Counted from the first letter of the stretch, positions 10,421 through 18,949 are shown. The stretch: DNA of 64,000 bases from Rhizobium sp. CIAT894 (GCF_000172795.2 NZ_CP020947.1:2421001-2485000); one strand, 5' to 3'. A program made the numbers and translations. Notes: a model not told the origin generated them from the letters alone.

Positions 10421-11002
10421 ATGAAGAAAGTTATGACCGCATTGCTTTTGGCCTGCACCGCCGTCGCCATGCCCATGGGCATATCCATGGCGCAGGATGC
10501 GAAGCTTGCTCCGATCGCCGACTACGTGACGAGCGACATCAAACCCTGGCTGAACGACCCTGCGATCATCGAGGCCATCAAGGCACAGAATGCCGCAAAC
10601 GCCAATCTCAGCCAGGCCGAGATCGACGCCCTCGACAAGAAGTGGCGTGCTGAGGTCGATGGTTCCGACCATTCGATGATCGACGGCGTGCTCGGCAATG
10701 CGCTGTCGAAATTCCTGCAGGAAAAGAAGGCTGCGTCCAACGGCAAGATTGCTGAAATCTTCGTCATGGATGCAAAGGGGCTGAATGTCGGCCAAAGCGA
10801 TCCCACCTCCGACTACTGGCAGGGCGACGAGGGCAAGTTCCAGAAATCCTTCGGCGCCGGCAAGGACGCCGTCTTCGTCGACGAGATCGAAAAGGACGAA
10901 TCGACCCAGGCGCTGCAGTCGCAGGCAAGCGTCACCATATCCGATGACAAGGGAACGCCGATCGGCGCCATCACCGTCGGCGTCAACGTCGACGCCCTCT
11001 GA
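10421..11002 (+). CDS. Secreted Cache/PDC-like periplasmic protein
   Basis: 193 aa. An N-terminal signal peptide (KVMTALLLACTAVAMPMGISMA, cleaved before QD) sends it to the periplasm. The mature part has EIFVMDAKGLNVGQSDPTSDY followed by WQGDEGKFQKSF and ends ISDDKGTPIGAITVGVNV. This is the pattern of a PDC/Cache sensor strand pair (D-x-G ... G-x-I-x-V-G-V), but without any membrane anchor or signalling domain. The start ATG follows GGGAAGGGAAC. It lies 62 bp after the chemoreceptor gene and is probably co-transcribed. A free periplasmic ligand-binding partner for that receptor is plausible but not shown. Confidence 0.75.
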   Translation: MKKVMTALLLACTAVAMPMGISMAQDAKLAPIADYVTSDIKPWLNDPAIIEAIKAQNAANANLSQAEIDALDKKWRAEVDGSDHSMIDGVLGNALSKFLQEKKAASNGKIAEIFVMDAKGLNVGQSDPTSDYWQGDEGKFQKSFGAGKDAVFVDEIEKDESTQALQSQASVTISDDKGTPIGAITVGVNVDAL

Positions 11003-11032
11003 TCTCAGCTTCCGCGTTCATATCGCCCGGAA

Positions 11033-11063
11033 ATCGCCCGGAAGCAGCACGCTTCTGGGCGAT
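11033..11063 (+). terminator. Hairpin after the Cache-like gene
   Basis: ATCGCCC-G-GAAGC / GCTTC-T-GGGCGAT forms a 12-bp stem with one mismatch, 31 bases past the stop codon. It lacks a clean T-run, so it may be a factor-dependent terminator or a 3'-end stabiliser. Confidence 0.5.
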
Positions 11064-11168
11064 ACGCGTTCTGCCTCCCTGCGGCAGCGACTGGGGGGCC
11101 GCAGGAGCCGGATTTTCAGGCCGCAAATTCTGCGTGACATCAGGCGGCCGTGGCGCTACATACGCCTG

Positions 11169-11243
11169 ATGTCGACCACTTCGATCTACGCCTCGCGATT
11201 TTATTGGTACCGCTGCTCCCAGCGGATGCGGGTCTATGCGTAA
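11169..11243 (+). CDS. Aromatic leader peptide of the DAHP synthase attenuator
   Basis: 24 codons. The peptide begins MSTTSIYASR, then has Phe-Tyr-Trp-Tyr in a row (codons at 11199-11210), and ends RMRVYA. Six of 24 residues are aromatic, and all three aromatic amino acids made from DAHP are present. Stop TAA is at 11241-11243, about 90 bases before the DAHP synthase start. The ribosome-binding site is poor, and the ATG lies within the right arm of an inverted repeat (11138-11146 / 11163-11171). The composition, position and the RNA structures that follow argue that this is a regulatory leader and not a chance ORF. Confidence 0.8.
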   Translation: MSTTSIYASRFYWYRCSQRMRVYA

Positions 11244-11299
11244 CTGAAGTCAACGCGACGACAACCCGAACAGCCGCTAGTCTACCTGGCGGCTTTTTT
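11210..11299 (+). promoter_or_regulatory. Transcription attenuator (pause hairpin, antiterminator, terminator) of DAHP synthase
   Basis: Segment 1 CCGCTG (11210-11215) pairs with segment 2 CAGCGG (11220-11225) to give a pause hairpin. Segment 2 AGCGG (11221-11225) can instead pair with CCGCT (11274-11278) of segment 3. Segment 3 AGCCGCTAG (11272-11280) pairs with segment 4 CTGGCGGCT (11286-11294), giving a 9-bp terminator stem followed by six T. The Phe-Tyr-Trp-Tyr codons end exactly at segment 1. A ribosome stalled there for lack of charged aromatic tRNA would mask segment 1, free segment 2 for segment 3, and let transcription reach the gene at 11334. Confidence 0.82.
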
Positions 11300-11333
11300 G
11301 TTTCGCCCGGTATGACCAAACAGGAGCCATACC

Positions 11334-12401
11334 GTGTCCGATACCATTGATGATCTGCGAATCCTCGAGATCACCCCGCTGACCAAACCCGCCGATATCA
11401 TTGCGGAAATCCACCGCGATGCTGTTGTCACCGAGACGGTGACCAGCAATCGCGATGCGATCCATCAAATTCTCCAGGGCAAAGACGATCGCCTGATCGT
11501 CGTCATCGGCCCCTGCTCCATCCACGACCCCGCTGCCGCCCGGGACTATGCGGCGCGGCTCCTGGAGCAGCGCCGCCGCTTCGCCGACGATCTCGAAATC
11601 GTCATGCGCGTCTATTTCGAAAAGCCCCGCACCACCGTCGGCTGGAAGGGCCTGATGAACGACCCGCATCTCGACGGCAGCTACCGCATCGAGGAAGGGT
11701 TGAGGATTGCCAGACGCCTGCTGCTCGACATCAATGCCATGGAGCTTCCGGCCGGCGTCGAATTCCTCGACACGATCACGCCGCAATATATCGCCGACCT
11801 CGTCAGCTGGGGCGCGATCGGCGCACGCACGACCGAAAGCCAGATCCATCGCCAGCTCGCCTCCGGCCTCTCCTGCCCGATCGGTTTCAAGAACGGCACC
11901 GATGGCAGCGCCCGCGTCGCGCTCGACGCGATCCTGGCCGCCTCGCAGCCACATCATTTCCCCGCCGTCACCAAGGATGGACAGGCGGCGATCGCCTCGA
12001 CGAGGGGCAACGAGGACTGCCACATCATCCTGCGCGGCGGCAAGCGCCCGAATTATGAGGCGGCCGATGTCCAGGCGGTGGTCAGCGAAGCCCTCAAGCT
12101 CGGCGTGACCCCGCGCATCCTCATCGACGCCAGCCATGCCAACAGCAATAAGGATCCGATGAACCAGCCGCATGTGGTCAAGGACGTCGCCGGACAGATC
12201 GCCGCCGGAAACCGCCACATCAAGGGCATGATGATCGAAAGCAACCTCGTGGCTGGCCGCCAGGATCTCGTCCCCGGCAAGCCGCTGGTCTACGGCCAGT
12301 CCATCACCGATGGCTGCATCGACTGGGATATGTCGGTCGCCGTGCTGGAAGACCTCGCCGTTTCCGCCCGCGAGCGGCGCAAGGCAGCCGTTGCAGCCTG
12401 A
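11334..12401 (+). CDS. aroG: DAHP synthase, class I (AroF/G/H family)
   Basis: 355 aa. It condenses phosphoenolpyruvate and erythrose 4-phosphate to DAHP, the first step of the shikimate pathway. Family motifs are RLIVVIGPCSIHDP, VYFEKPRTTVGWKGLMNDP, GARTTESQIHRQLASGLS, AVTKDGQAA and IDASHANSNKD, covering PEP, E4P and metal sites. The N-terminal arm (residues 1-40) is the part that carries feedback control in E. coli homologues. It starts with GTG, with AGGAG eight bases upstream. Expression is probably controlled by the aromatic attenuator just upstream. A non-homologous class II DAHP synthase sits 8.5 kb away at 20901, so the two are likely regulated differently. The symbol aroG is by family and does not assert a particular feedback ligand. 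Confidence 0.93.
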   Translation: MSDTIDDLRILEITPLTKPADIIAEIHRDAVVTETVTSNRDAIHQILQGKDDRLIVVIGPCSIHDPAAARDYAARLLEQRRRFADDLEIVMRVYFEKPRTTVGWKGLMNDPHLDGSYRIEEGLRIARRLLLDINAMELPAGVEFLDTITPQYIADLVSWGAIGARTTESQIHRQLASGLSCPIGFKNGTDGSARVALDAILAASQPHHFPAVTKDGQAAIASTRGNEDCHIILRGGKRPNYEAADVQAVVSEALKLGVTPRILIDASHANSNKDPMNQPHVVKDVAGQIAAGNRHIKGMMIESNLVAGRQDLVPGKPLVYGQSITDGCIDWDMSVAVLEDLAVSARERRKAAVAA

Positions 12402-12432
12402 TAGACAGCATCAAGCGCGGCGGGCAGACACC

Positions 12433-12452
12433 CGCCGCCCAACGGGGCGGTG
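12433..12452 (+). terminator. GC hairpin after class I DAHP synthase
   Basis: CCGCCC-AACG-GGGCGG, with extra flanking pairs, lies about 35 bases beyond the DAHP synthase stop. There is no T-run, so the terminator call is weak. The rest of 12453-12635 shows nothing recognisable. Confidence 0.4.
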
Positions 12453-12635
12453 GAGGCCAACCCGGTTATCTCACGGATACGTCTACCGGATACGGCTTCA
12501 TAACTCACGCCCGGATGATCGATCCAAGTTCCGATTTGAAAACTGGCACGAGCAACGTGAGGTTGCAAACAAACCGCCACGCCATCATGGGTGGAGCCCG
12601 AGGCCGGATCATCGGCACGCGGAATAGGAGCAGAT

Positions 12636-13181
12636 TCAATAGAACAGCCGTGGATCCACTGAATCGGGCTCGTGTTCAGTCGCGACCCTGTAATAGGTAC
12701 GCATGTTGTCACGCTCTTTTTCGTAAGTCCACTTCAAGCCCCATCTGCATTCGTCCGTCATGCACTCACGGCTCTTCGATTCGAACATATCGAGTTGAAA
12801 TGCCTCACCATTGATTTCGCCGGTGATCGAGCCGGTTTTCCCCTTATCCTTCGATATGAGTTCAAACGCCCCTGCTCGACCATCCAGACAGTAGATCTTT
12901 CCGCGATAGGTTCGCTCGCCGGTCTCCAGCTTCCAGAAATTTGTCTTCACCTGCGAGACGCTGTAGCGACCCTTGCATTGCTGCCTTTCGGCCGAGCCGA
13001 TCTCAATCGTTCCCCCCATCTCCTCACTCTCGTTACTTGCGGTCACCTTTCCGAGCACCGGAGTACCCGTTGCGAGGTAGCTTCCCTCGACACCACGGAC
13101 AAAAAGATATGAACATCCTGCGAGCGTGAAACCCATTGCCACCACGGAGCCGGCGATCGTGAAACCACGCAGCGTCCACAC
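12636..13181 (-). CDS. Hypothetical lipoprotein
   Basis: About 181 aa if started at the GTG at 13181. The segment FTIAGSVVAMGFTLAGCSY is a lipoprotein signal with an LAGC lipobox, so the mature protein should be lipid-anchored. The open frame extends back to 13442, but that part has no coding look and would bury the signal peptide. The mature domain includes GTIEIGSAERQQCKGRYSVSQ, GKIYCLDGRAGAFELISKD and several paired Cys. I do not recognise the family. This gene and the next three form a patch that appears lower in GC than its surroundings, suggesting acquired DNA. Start uncertain. Confidence 0.6.
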   Translation of the reverse strand: MWTLRGFTIAGSVVAMGFTLAGCSYLFVRGVEGSYLATGTPVLGKVTASNESEEMGGTIEIGSAERQQCKGRYSVSQVKTNFWKLETGERTYRGKIYCLDGRAGAFELISKDKGKTGSITGEINGEAFQLDMFESKSRECMTDECRWGLKWTYEKERDNMRTYYRVATEHEPDSVDPRLFY

Positions 13182-13552
13182 GCATCTCAAGACAGCCAGC
13201 AAGTCTATACCTCCAGGTTTATCTTCATGTTTGCGGATACCAAAATAGCAAGTTGGAGCGGTGGGCGACCAGTCGTTGCCAGCCAGAATAGCGCTGATAT
13301 TCAGGTCACGATATTTCCTCACAATTAAACAGATGAATAAATGCCACAGCTCATCTTGAAATAGAATACCCCGTCCGCTTCGGCGAGTTACACGGGACTG
13401 GAGGCAGCTGCTGCAATCAAACCTTAGCAGTCCTCCAATCACCCCCTCAAAAGCGTGCGCATCAGCAATTCGAAGATGAGGCCGTGCGCGACGTTGTCAC
13501 GCACACTTTGACGTGCAATCCTGCCGAATAAGCTTTTTTCGATAGGGGACGC

Positions 13553-14038
13553 ATGCCTGTAGAAACTCTTCCGTCTCCACCTTGGTGGAGAGTAGCGATT
13601 GCGTTGATCGTGGTTCCCTTAATCGCGTCCTTCGCATACGCTCTTTACAGCCCACTGTATCAGGGCCTGCCGGAAATGACCGAGCGCGTTATCCGAACAA
13701 CTCAGGCCGTCGCGCTCATTGGTGCGTATCCACCAACTGCTGTGTTGGGGATTCCATTGCTATTCTACTTCAGGCGACGTGTAGGGCCGTCCCTTGCAAA
13801 TTGCGCGATGGTTGGGGCCTTTGTTGCGACCTTCCACTGGATGTGCCTAGTTGCATTTTTCGGCCCTGACGAGGCTTATACTGGTGACCACATCACTTAC
13901 CAAAACGGCATGCTGACATGGTGGGGATTGCTAGAGACCCTCAAATTGCTCGCAGAGATAGCTGTATTCTGCGTTGCTGCAGGTGGGCTGTTCTGGCTAG
14001 TGGCCGCCGCTGGCGTTAAAAGACAGCCCGTTTCTTAA
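13553..14038 (+). CDS. Hypothetical four-helix membrane protein
   Basis: 161 aa with about four transmembrane helices (residues about 14-34, 50-70, 84-104, 128-152), a short cytoplasmic RRR segment after the second helix, and no conserved enzymatic motif. ATG follows AGGGGACGC, a convincing ribosome-binding site. Third-position GC is clearly lower than in neighbouring core genes. No family recognised. Its neighbours are other small orphan genes. Confidence 0.65.
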   Translation: MPVETLPSPPWWRVAIALIVVPLIASFAYALYSPLYQGLPEMTERVIRTTQAVALIGAYPPTAVLGIPLLFYFRRRVGPSLANCAMVGAFVATFHWMCLVAFFGPDEAYTGDHITYQNGMLTWWGLLETLKLLAEIAVFCVAAGGLFWLVAAAGVKRQPVS

Positions 14039-14135
14039 ACGGTTCCAAGCAAAGCGCTCAGGTAGGCGGTCTCTCGATATCATCAGGAACCCACCACCCC
14101 GCCATCAATGTTGGCTCGATCGCCGGCGAGGGCTT

Positions 14136-14537
14136 TCACGACGTGCGCCTGTGCAGGCACTTAGAGGCGACGACCATATTATAAGCGGTCACGGTTCGGA
14201 TAGAGTCGAGATATTCATTCTGGTCATAAACGACATCACTTAAAAACAGGAGCGCAATCTTGTCCTGTGACTGGAGCATAAGCTCCTCTTCCGGCGAAAG
14301 CGGCAGGTCATCGAAAAAGCTCATGGCATTATAATTCCTGAAATACGTCTCGTTACCGCAAGCATATCTCATATCATTCTGTATATAGAATTTGGCGATG
14401 GGGACCGCCATCCGATTGAGAGTATGAGAGTGCTCGTATTTTCCGAGCCTCCGAAGATACTCGACCGGAAACGTGATAAACAGTAAAACAGGGCAGCAGA
14501 TCATGAAGGCTAAGGTCGCGATCAATACTTTACGCAC
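14136..14537 (-). CDS. Hypothetical secreted or membrane-anchored protein
   Basis: 133 aa from a GTG at 14537. The N-terminus (KVLIATLAFMICCPVLLFITF) is a signal anchor or uncleaved signal peptide. The rest is soluble, with two widely spaced Cys (ACGN and SKC) and an acidic stretch LPLSPEEELMLQSQDK. No family recognised. The AT-rich codon use matches its orphan neighbours. The ribosome-binding site is weak (AGGA about 16 bases upstream). Confidence 0.5.
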   Translation of the reverse strand: MRKVLIATLAFMICCPVLLFITFPVEYLRRLGKYEHSHTLNRMAVPIAKFYIQNDMRYACGNETYFRNYNAMSFFDDLPLSPEEELMLQSQDKIALLFLSDVVYDQNEYLDSIRTVTAYNMVVASKCLHRRTS

Positions 14538-14736
14538 GATTGAGTAAGGTCCTATTTGAAACGCTGTTAGCTGGGTCTATCTAGGCCGATTAGCATGTCA
14601 GAGTGGCGAAGGTGCTATAGAAAACGCACCAACCCACGGCCCCATCATCAAAGGATCGGCTACATCGTGCTAGAGGCGGCCTTGCTCAATTGAAAGGCCC
14701 CCCATAAACACGAGTAGCTAGACAACGGGGCTACCG

Positions 14737-14949
14737 ATGCGCTTGTTGAAAATTCTGGGCGGATTTTGCCTGTCATGCCTGATTGTCCTCGTTATCGCGA
14801 TAGTTTGGTCAGGCCTTGCCGCCGATACCATGATCTCGAATTGTCACGACAATTCTGCTGGCGAATACATTAGCGATTACGAGGCCCGGAAAGCTTACTG
14901 CGGAGAATTCGGCGCAAGTACGGCCGACAAAATGCCTTACGGGTATTGA
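14737..14949 (+). CDS. Small hypothetical membrane protein
   Basis: 70 aa. One N-terminal hydrophobic segment (LLKILGGFCLSCLIVLVIAI) is followed by a short soluble tail with two Cys (SNCHD, AYCGE). ATG follows ACGGGGCTACCG. It could be a small exported or inner-membrane protein. No family recognised. It is the last member of the orphan cluster between 12.6 and 15.0 kb. Confidence 0.45.
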   Translation: MRLLKILGGFCLSCLIVLVIAIVWSGLAADTMISNCHDNSAGEYISDYEARKAYCGEFGASTADKMPYGY

Positions 14950-15040
14950 TTGAGTCCGCGGATCAACTGCCCCCCGCACAAGGTTCAATCGTGCCAGACA
15001 GGCCACCACTACCCCATCAAAAAATGGCGGTCCGCCGCTC

Positions 15041-15871
15041 TCAAGAGTTCATCGGGAAATAGCGCACATAGGCAAACTCGTCGCCATCTGGTGACCAGCA
15101 GGGCACGTTGATCGTGCCCTGCCCGCCGAAAAGCTCGAACAGCGTCTTCAGGTTGCCGCCATCCATCTCCATCAGCCGCAGCCGCACGTCGAGATCGCGC
15201 GGGTGGTCGAAAACGCCGGGGTCGTAGGACAGGATCAGCACCTTGTCGTTCTTGGGCGATGGATGAGCGAACCAGTTGCCCTGATTGTCCGAGGTCACCT
15301 GTTCGAGGCCGGTGCCATCGGGATGGATGCGCCAGATCTGCATCAGCCCGGTACGGCTGGAGTTGAAGTAGATCCATTGCCCATCGGCGGAATAATCCGG
15401 CCCGTCATTGCGGCCCTCGCCATATGTCAGCCGCGTCTCGACTCCGCCGTCGACGGAGATCGTATAGATGTCGAAGAAATCGTCGCGGATGCCGCAATAG
15501 GCGAGCTGGCGTCCATCCGGCGACCAGCCGTGCCAATAGGAGGGCTGATTTTCCGTAACGAGCCGCGGCGTGCCGCCTTCGATCGGCAGGATATAGATCG
15601 ACGATTTGCCGAACTCGGTCTTGTCGGAAATGACGATCTCGGTCCCGTCAGGGGAGATGCCGTGATCATTGTTGCAGTTGACGGCAAAGCCGGTATCGAC
15701 CTGAACAACCTCGCCGCCATCGAGCGGCAGCCGGTAGAGCAGCCCGTCGCCATTCAACAGGAGATAGGAACCGTCGGGAGCAAAATTCGGCGCTTCCACC
15801 AGCCGATCCGTCTGCCAGACCTCACGCGCCCGGCCCGTCTTGACATTATAGATCTCGACCGAGCTGCGCAT
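15041..15871 (-). CDS. TolB-like beta-propeller (PD40 repeat) protein
   Basis: 276 aa. Repeated WD40-like Pro-Asp motifs (NFAPDGSYLLL, GISPDGTEIVI, GWSPDGRQLAY, DYSADGQWIYF, CWSPDGDEFAY) mark five or six blades of a propeller like the C-terminal half of TolB. Unlike TolB there is no signal peptide and no N-terminal TolB domain, so it is probably cytoplasmic. Function unknown; such proteins bind partner proteins or ligands. A strong GAGAGGAGAAGAC precedes the ATG. It lies 42 bp downstream of nadE on the same strand and could be co-transcribed with it. Confidence 0.85.
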   Translation of the reverse strand: MRSSVEIYNVKTGRAREVWQTDRLVEAPNFAPDGSYLLLNGDGLLYRLPLDGGEVVQVDTGFAVNCNNDHGISPDGTEIVISDKTEFGKSSIYILPIEGGTPRLVTENQPSYWHGWSPDGRQLAYCGIRDDFFDIYTISVDGGVETRLTYGEGRNDGPDYSADGQWIYFNSSRTGLMQIWRIHPDGTGLEQVTSDNQGNWFAHPSPKNDKVLILSYDPGVFDHPRDLDVRLRLMEMDGGNLKTLFELFGGQGTINVPCWSPDGDEFAYVRYFPMNS

Positions 15872-15913
15872 GTCTTCTCCTCTCTGACATCGACGTTAAC
15901 GATCTCGATCGCT

Positions 15914-17593
15914 TCAGCGATCCCGAAACCGATTGGTGATGGGATAGCGCCGGTCGCGGCCGAAATTCTTCTTGGTGATCTTCACGCCCGGCGCCGATTG
16001 CCGGCGCTTGTATTCGGCAAGATAGAGCAGGTGCTCGACGCGGTGAACGGTAGCGACGTCATGGCCGCGCGCGACGATCTCCTCGACCGCCATCTCCTTC
16101 TCCACCAGGCATTCGAGAATATCGTCGAGCACGGGATAGGGCGGCAGCGAATCCTGATCCTTCTGGTCGGGACGCAGTTCGGCCGATGGCGCCTTGTCGA
16201 TGATATTGCGCGGGATCACCTCGCCAGAAGGGCCGAGCGCGCCGGGCGGCACATTCTCATTGCGCCAGCGCGACAGCGCATAGACCTGCATCTTGTAGAG
16301 GTCCTTGATCGGATTGAAGCCGCCGTTCATATCGCCGTAAAGCGTGGCGTAGCCCACTGACATTTCCGACTTGTTGCCCGTCGTCACCACCATCGAGCCG
16401 AACTTGTTGGAGATCGCCATCAGGATGACGCCACGCGCGCGGCTCTGCAGGTTCTCTTCGGTGATGCCGCTGTCCGTACCCTCGAAAAGACTGGAGAGCG
16501 CGCTGCCGAATCCCGTCACCGGCTCTTCGATCGGCACGATGTCGTAGCGACAACCGAGCGCCTTGGCGCAGTCGGCGGCGTCCTTCAGCGAATCTTCCGA
16601 TGTGTAGCGGTAGGGCAGCATGACGGTGCGCACCCGCTCTTCGCCGAGCGCATCGACGGCGATTGCCGCGCAGATTGCCGAGTCGATGCCGCCGGAAAGG
16701 CCGAGCACGACGGTCTTGAAGCCGTTTTTGTTGACGTAGTCGCGAAAGCCGAGCAGGCAGGCCCGGTAATCGGCCTCCTCACCCTCCGGGATATGCGCCA
16801 TCGGCCCTTCGGCGCAATGCCAGCCGGCCTCGCCGCGCTTCCAGGTGGTCACCGCAAGCGCGGTCTCGAACTGGCTCATCTGGAAGGCCAGCGACTTGTC
16901 GGCGTTGAAAGCGAAGCTCGCCCCGTCGAAGACGAGCTCGTCCTGGCCGCCGAGTTGGGCGGCATAGACCAGCGGCAAGCCGGTCTCGATCACCTGCTTC
17001 AGCACGACCTGATGGCGGATATCGACCTTGCCGCGATAATAAGGCGAACCGTTCGGCGACAGCAGGATCTCGGCGCCGCTTTCGGCCAGAGTCTCGCAAA
17101 CGCCGAGATCGCCCCAGATATCCTCACAGATCGGAATACCGATCCTGATGCCGCGGAAATTCACCGGCCCCGGCATGGCGCCCTGATGGAAAACGCGCTT
17201 CTCGTCGAATTCACCGTAATTCGGCAGATCGACCTTGTCGCGCACCGCGATCACCTTGCCGCCGTCGAGCACGGCGACGGAATTATAGCGCCCGGCCTCG
17301 TCCTGCCGGGGAAAACCGATGATGACGCCCGGCCCGCCATCGGCCGTATCGGCCGCCAGGCTCTCGACCGCCTTCCAGCAGGCGCGGATAAAAGCCGGCT
17401 TCAGCACCAGATCTTCAGGCGGATAGCCGGAGATGAAAAGCTCGGTCAGCACGAGCAGATGCGCACCCTCCCGGCCCGCATCGGTGCGCGCTTCCCTTGC
17501 CTTGGCGAGATTGCCGGCGACATCGCCGACCGTTGGATTGAGCTGCGCGATGGCAATGCGGAGGATATCGGAGAGAGCGTTTTCCTGTGTCAT
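15914..17593 (-). CDS. nadE: Glutamine-dependent NAD+ synthetase
   Basis: 559 aa. It makes NAD+ from nicotinic acid adenine dinucleotide, ATP and glutamine. Residues about 10-270 are a nitrilase-fold glutaminase with the catalytic triad Glu51 (LTELF), Lys120 (VRDKVDLPNYGEFDE) and Cys156 (PICEDIW). The C-terminal half is the synthetase with the PP-loop LGLSGGIDSA and ATTGNKSEMSVGYATLYGDMNG. Length is normal for the glutaminase-fused type. The ribosome-binding site is not obvious at 17593. It is divergent from the DUF1003 gene. Confidence 0.96.
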   Translation of the reverse strand: MTQENALSDILRIAIAQLNPTVGDVAGNLAKAREARTDAGREGAHLLVLTELFISGYPPEDLVLKPAFIRACWKAVESLAADTADGGPGVIIGFPRQDEAGRYNSVAVLDGGKVIAVRDKVDLPNYGEFDEKRVFHQGAMPGPVNFRGIRIGIPICEDIWGDLGVCETLAESGAEILLSPNGSPYYRGKVDIRHQVVLKQVIETGLPLVYAAQLGGQDELVFDGASFAFNADKSLAFQMSQFETALAVTTWKRGEAGWHCAEGPMAHIPEGEEADYRACLLGFRDYVNKNGFKTVVLGLSGGIDSAICAAIAVDALGEERVRTVMLPYRYTSEDSLKDAADCAKALGCRYDIVPIEEPVTGFGSALSSLFEGTDSGITEENLQSRARGVILMAISNKFGSMVVTTGNKSEMSVGYATLYGDMNGGFNPIKDLYKMQVYALSRWRNENVPPGALGPSGEVIPRNIIDKAPSAELRPDQKDQDSLPPYPVLDDILECLVEKEMAVEEIVARGHDVATVHRVEHLLYLAEYKRRQSAPGVKITKKNFGRDRRYPITNRFRDR

Positions 17594-17783
17594 GTCATTT
17601 ATTTAGCTTGCAGTTTCCCCAACGGCAACATGTTCGCTCCGAAAGCGGCTCTTCCCAGAGATGAAATTTTGATGAACGGATCGCATGGCGCGACGCGGCA
17701 TCGATACGCATTGCAATTTACCGGCGGAGCGGAATACTGGCCCCGAAAGCGATCCCAGCGATAACCGGCACCGGAAACAGACC

Positions 17784-18314
17784 ATGTCTAATCTTTCGAA
17801 CTTCATGCACCATCATTTCGACAAGCCGGCCAACGAACTCGGCGATATCGAAAAACGCGTGCTAGCGAGGGCGCACGAGCGCAAGGTCATCTCAACCGAC
17901 GTCAACGCCGCTCTTTCCGCCGAGGCCTCGTTCGGCGAGCGTGTCGCCGATGGCATCGCCCGCGTCGGCGGTTCCTGGTCGTTCATCCTCGCCTTCCTAG
18001 CGTTCCTTGTCGTCTGGACGCTGATCAACACCATCATCCTGGCATCAGGCGCTTTCGACCCCTACCCCTTTGTTTTCCTCAACTTGATCCTGTCGATGCT
18101 CGCCGCCATCCAGGCGCCGATCATCATGATGTCGCAGAACCGCCAGGCCGAACGTGACCACTTCGAAGCCGCCAAGGATTACGAAGTCAATCTCAAGGCC
18201 GAACTCGAGGTGCTTTCGCTGCACCAGAAGATCGACATGAGCGTGCTGACCGAACTGACGGCGCTACGCGAGGATGTCGCCCGCCTCAGCGCCGAACTTT
18301 CCGCCAGGGGCTAA
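17784..18314 (+). CDS. DUF1003 family membrane protein
   Basis: 176 aa. An N-terminal soluble part with ADGIARVGGSWSFILAF leads into two transmembrane helices (about residues 68-90 and 98-120), with the family signature DPYPFVFLNLILSMLAAIQAPIIMMSQNRQ, broken here only by the linker. The C-terminal half is a cytoplasmic amphipathic or coiled-coil segment. DUF1003 has no firmly assigned function. ATG at 17784 follows GGAAAC. It is convergent with the GFA gene; the two coding ends overlap by four bases. Confidence 0.85.
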   Translation: MSNLSNFMHHHFDKPANELGDIEKRVLARAHERKVISTDVNAALSAEASFGERVADGIARVGGSWSFILAFLAFLVVWTLINTIILASGAFDPYPFVFLNLILSMLAAIQAPIIMMSQNRQAERDHFEAAKDYEVNLKAELEVLSLHQKIDMSVLTELTALREDVARLSAELSARG

Positions 18315-18709
18315 ACGGGAAACCTGTCATATTGCGGCAGGCCATCCGTGATCTCATAGAAATCACCCTTGTCGGCGCAATAAATGTGATGGCCGAAGGC
18401 AAGACCGCTGGGCTCGTCGAAAGCGCCAGCCATGACGGAAATCTCCGCCGATTGGTCGCCCTGCCAGAACAGCGCCGAACCGCAGTTCGAGCAGAAGCCG
18501 CGCTGGGCTTCGGCGCTCGACCGATACCAGCGGATCGCGCCGGCGTCTTCCACCGAAAGAGCGGCACGGGGCACATTGACCGCCGCATAATAAAACCCGG
18601 TCTGCCGGCGGCATTGCGAGCAATGGCAGCCGACGACGGGTCCGGGCTTTGCCCCAATTGAAAATCGCACGGCGCCGCAAAGACAGCCGCCTGTATGCCG
18701 TTCGGTCAT
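18311..18709 (-). CDS. GFA family (Mss4-like) zinc protein
   Basis: 132 aa. The family is named for glutathione-dependent formaldehyde-activating enzyme, but most members are uncharacterised. The zinc ligands are visible as GGCLCGAVRF, CHCSQCRRQTG and FCSNCGSALFW, seven Cys in the usual pattern, over a Mss4 beta fold. There is no signal peptide. A strong AGGGGAGAGCGATC precedes the ATG. It is a single gene, divergent from the region of the ABC exporter. Confidence 0.88.
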   Translation of the reverse strand: MTERHTGGCLCGAVRFSIGAKPGPVVGCHCSQCRRQTGFYYAAVNVPRAALSVEDAGAIRWYRSSAEAQRGFCSNCGSALFWQGDQSAEISVMAGAFDEPSGLAFGHHIYCADKGDFYEITDGLPQYDRFPV

Positions 18710-18949
18710 GATCGCTCTCCCCTTTTATGACCGAAAATTGCCGCCGATCACGCCTTCCGTCAAATCCATTCCGTTCAACAAAATCATCAGAAATCTTGAA
18801 GGCCACAGGCCTTGCCGGTGCCCGGTTGCTGCGGTCATCGCTGTTGCTTGTCGACAACACCCGCCCCTCTCGTCCCTCCCGGCATTGAATCCGTTGCTGT
18901 TGTCGGCGATACTGCGGCTCCGATTTCATTCAACCTTTGGGAGACTGAC

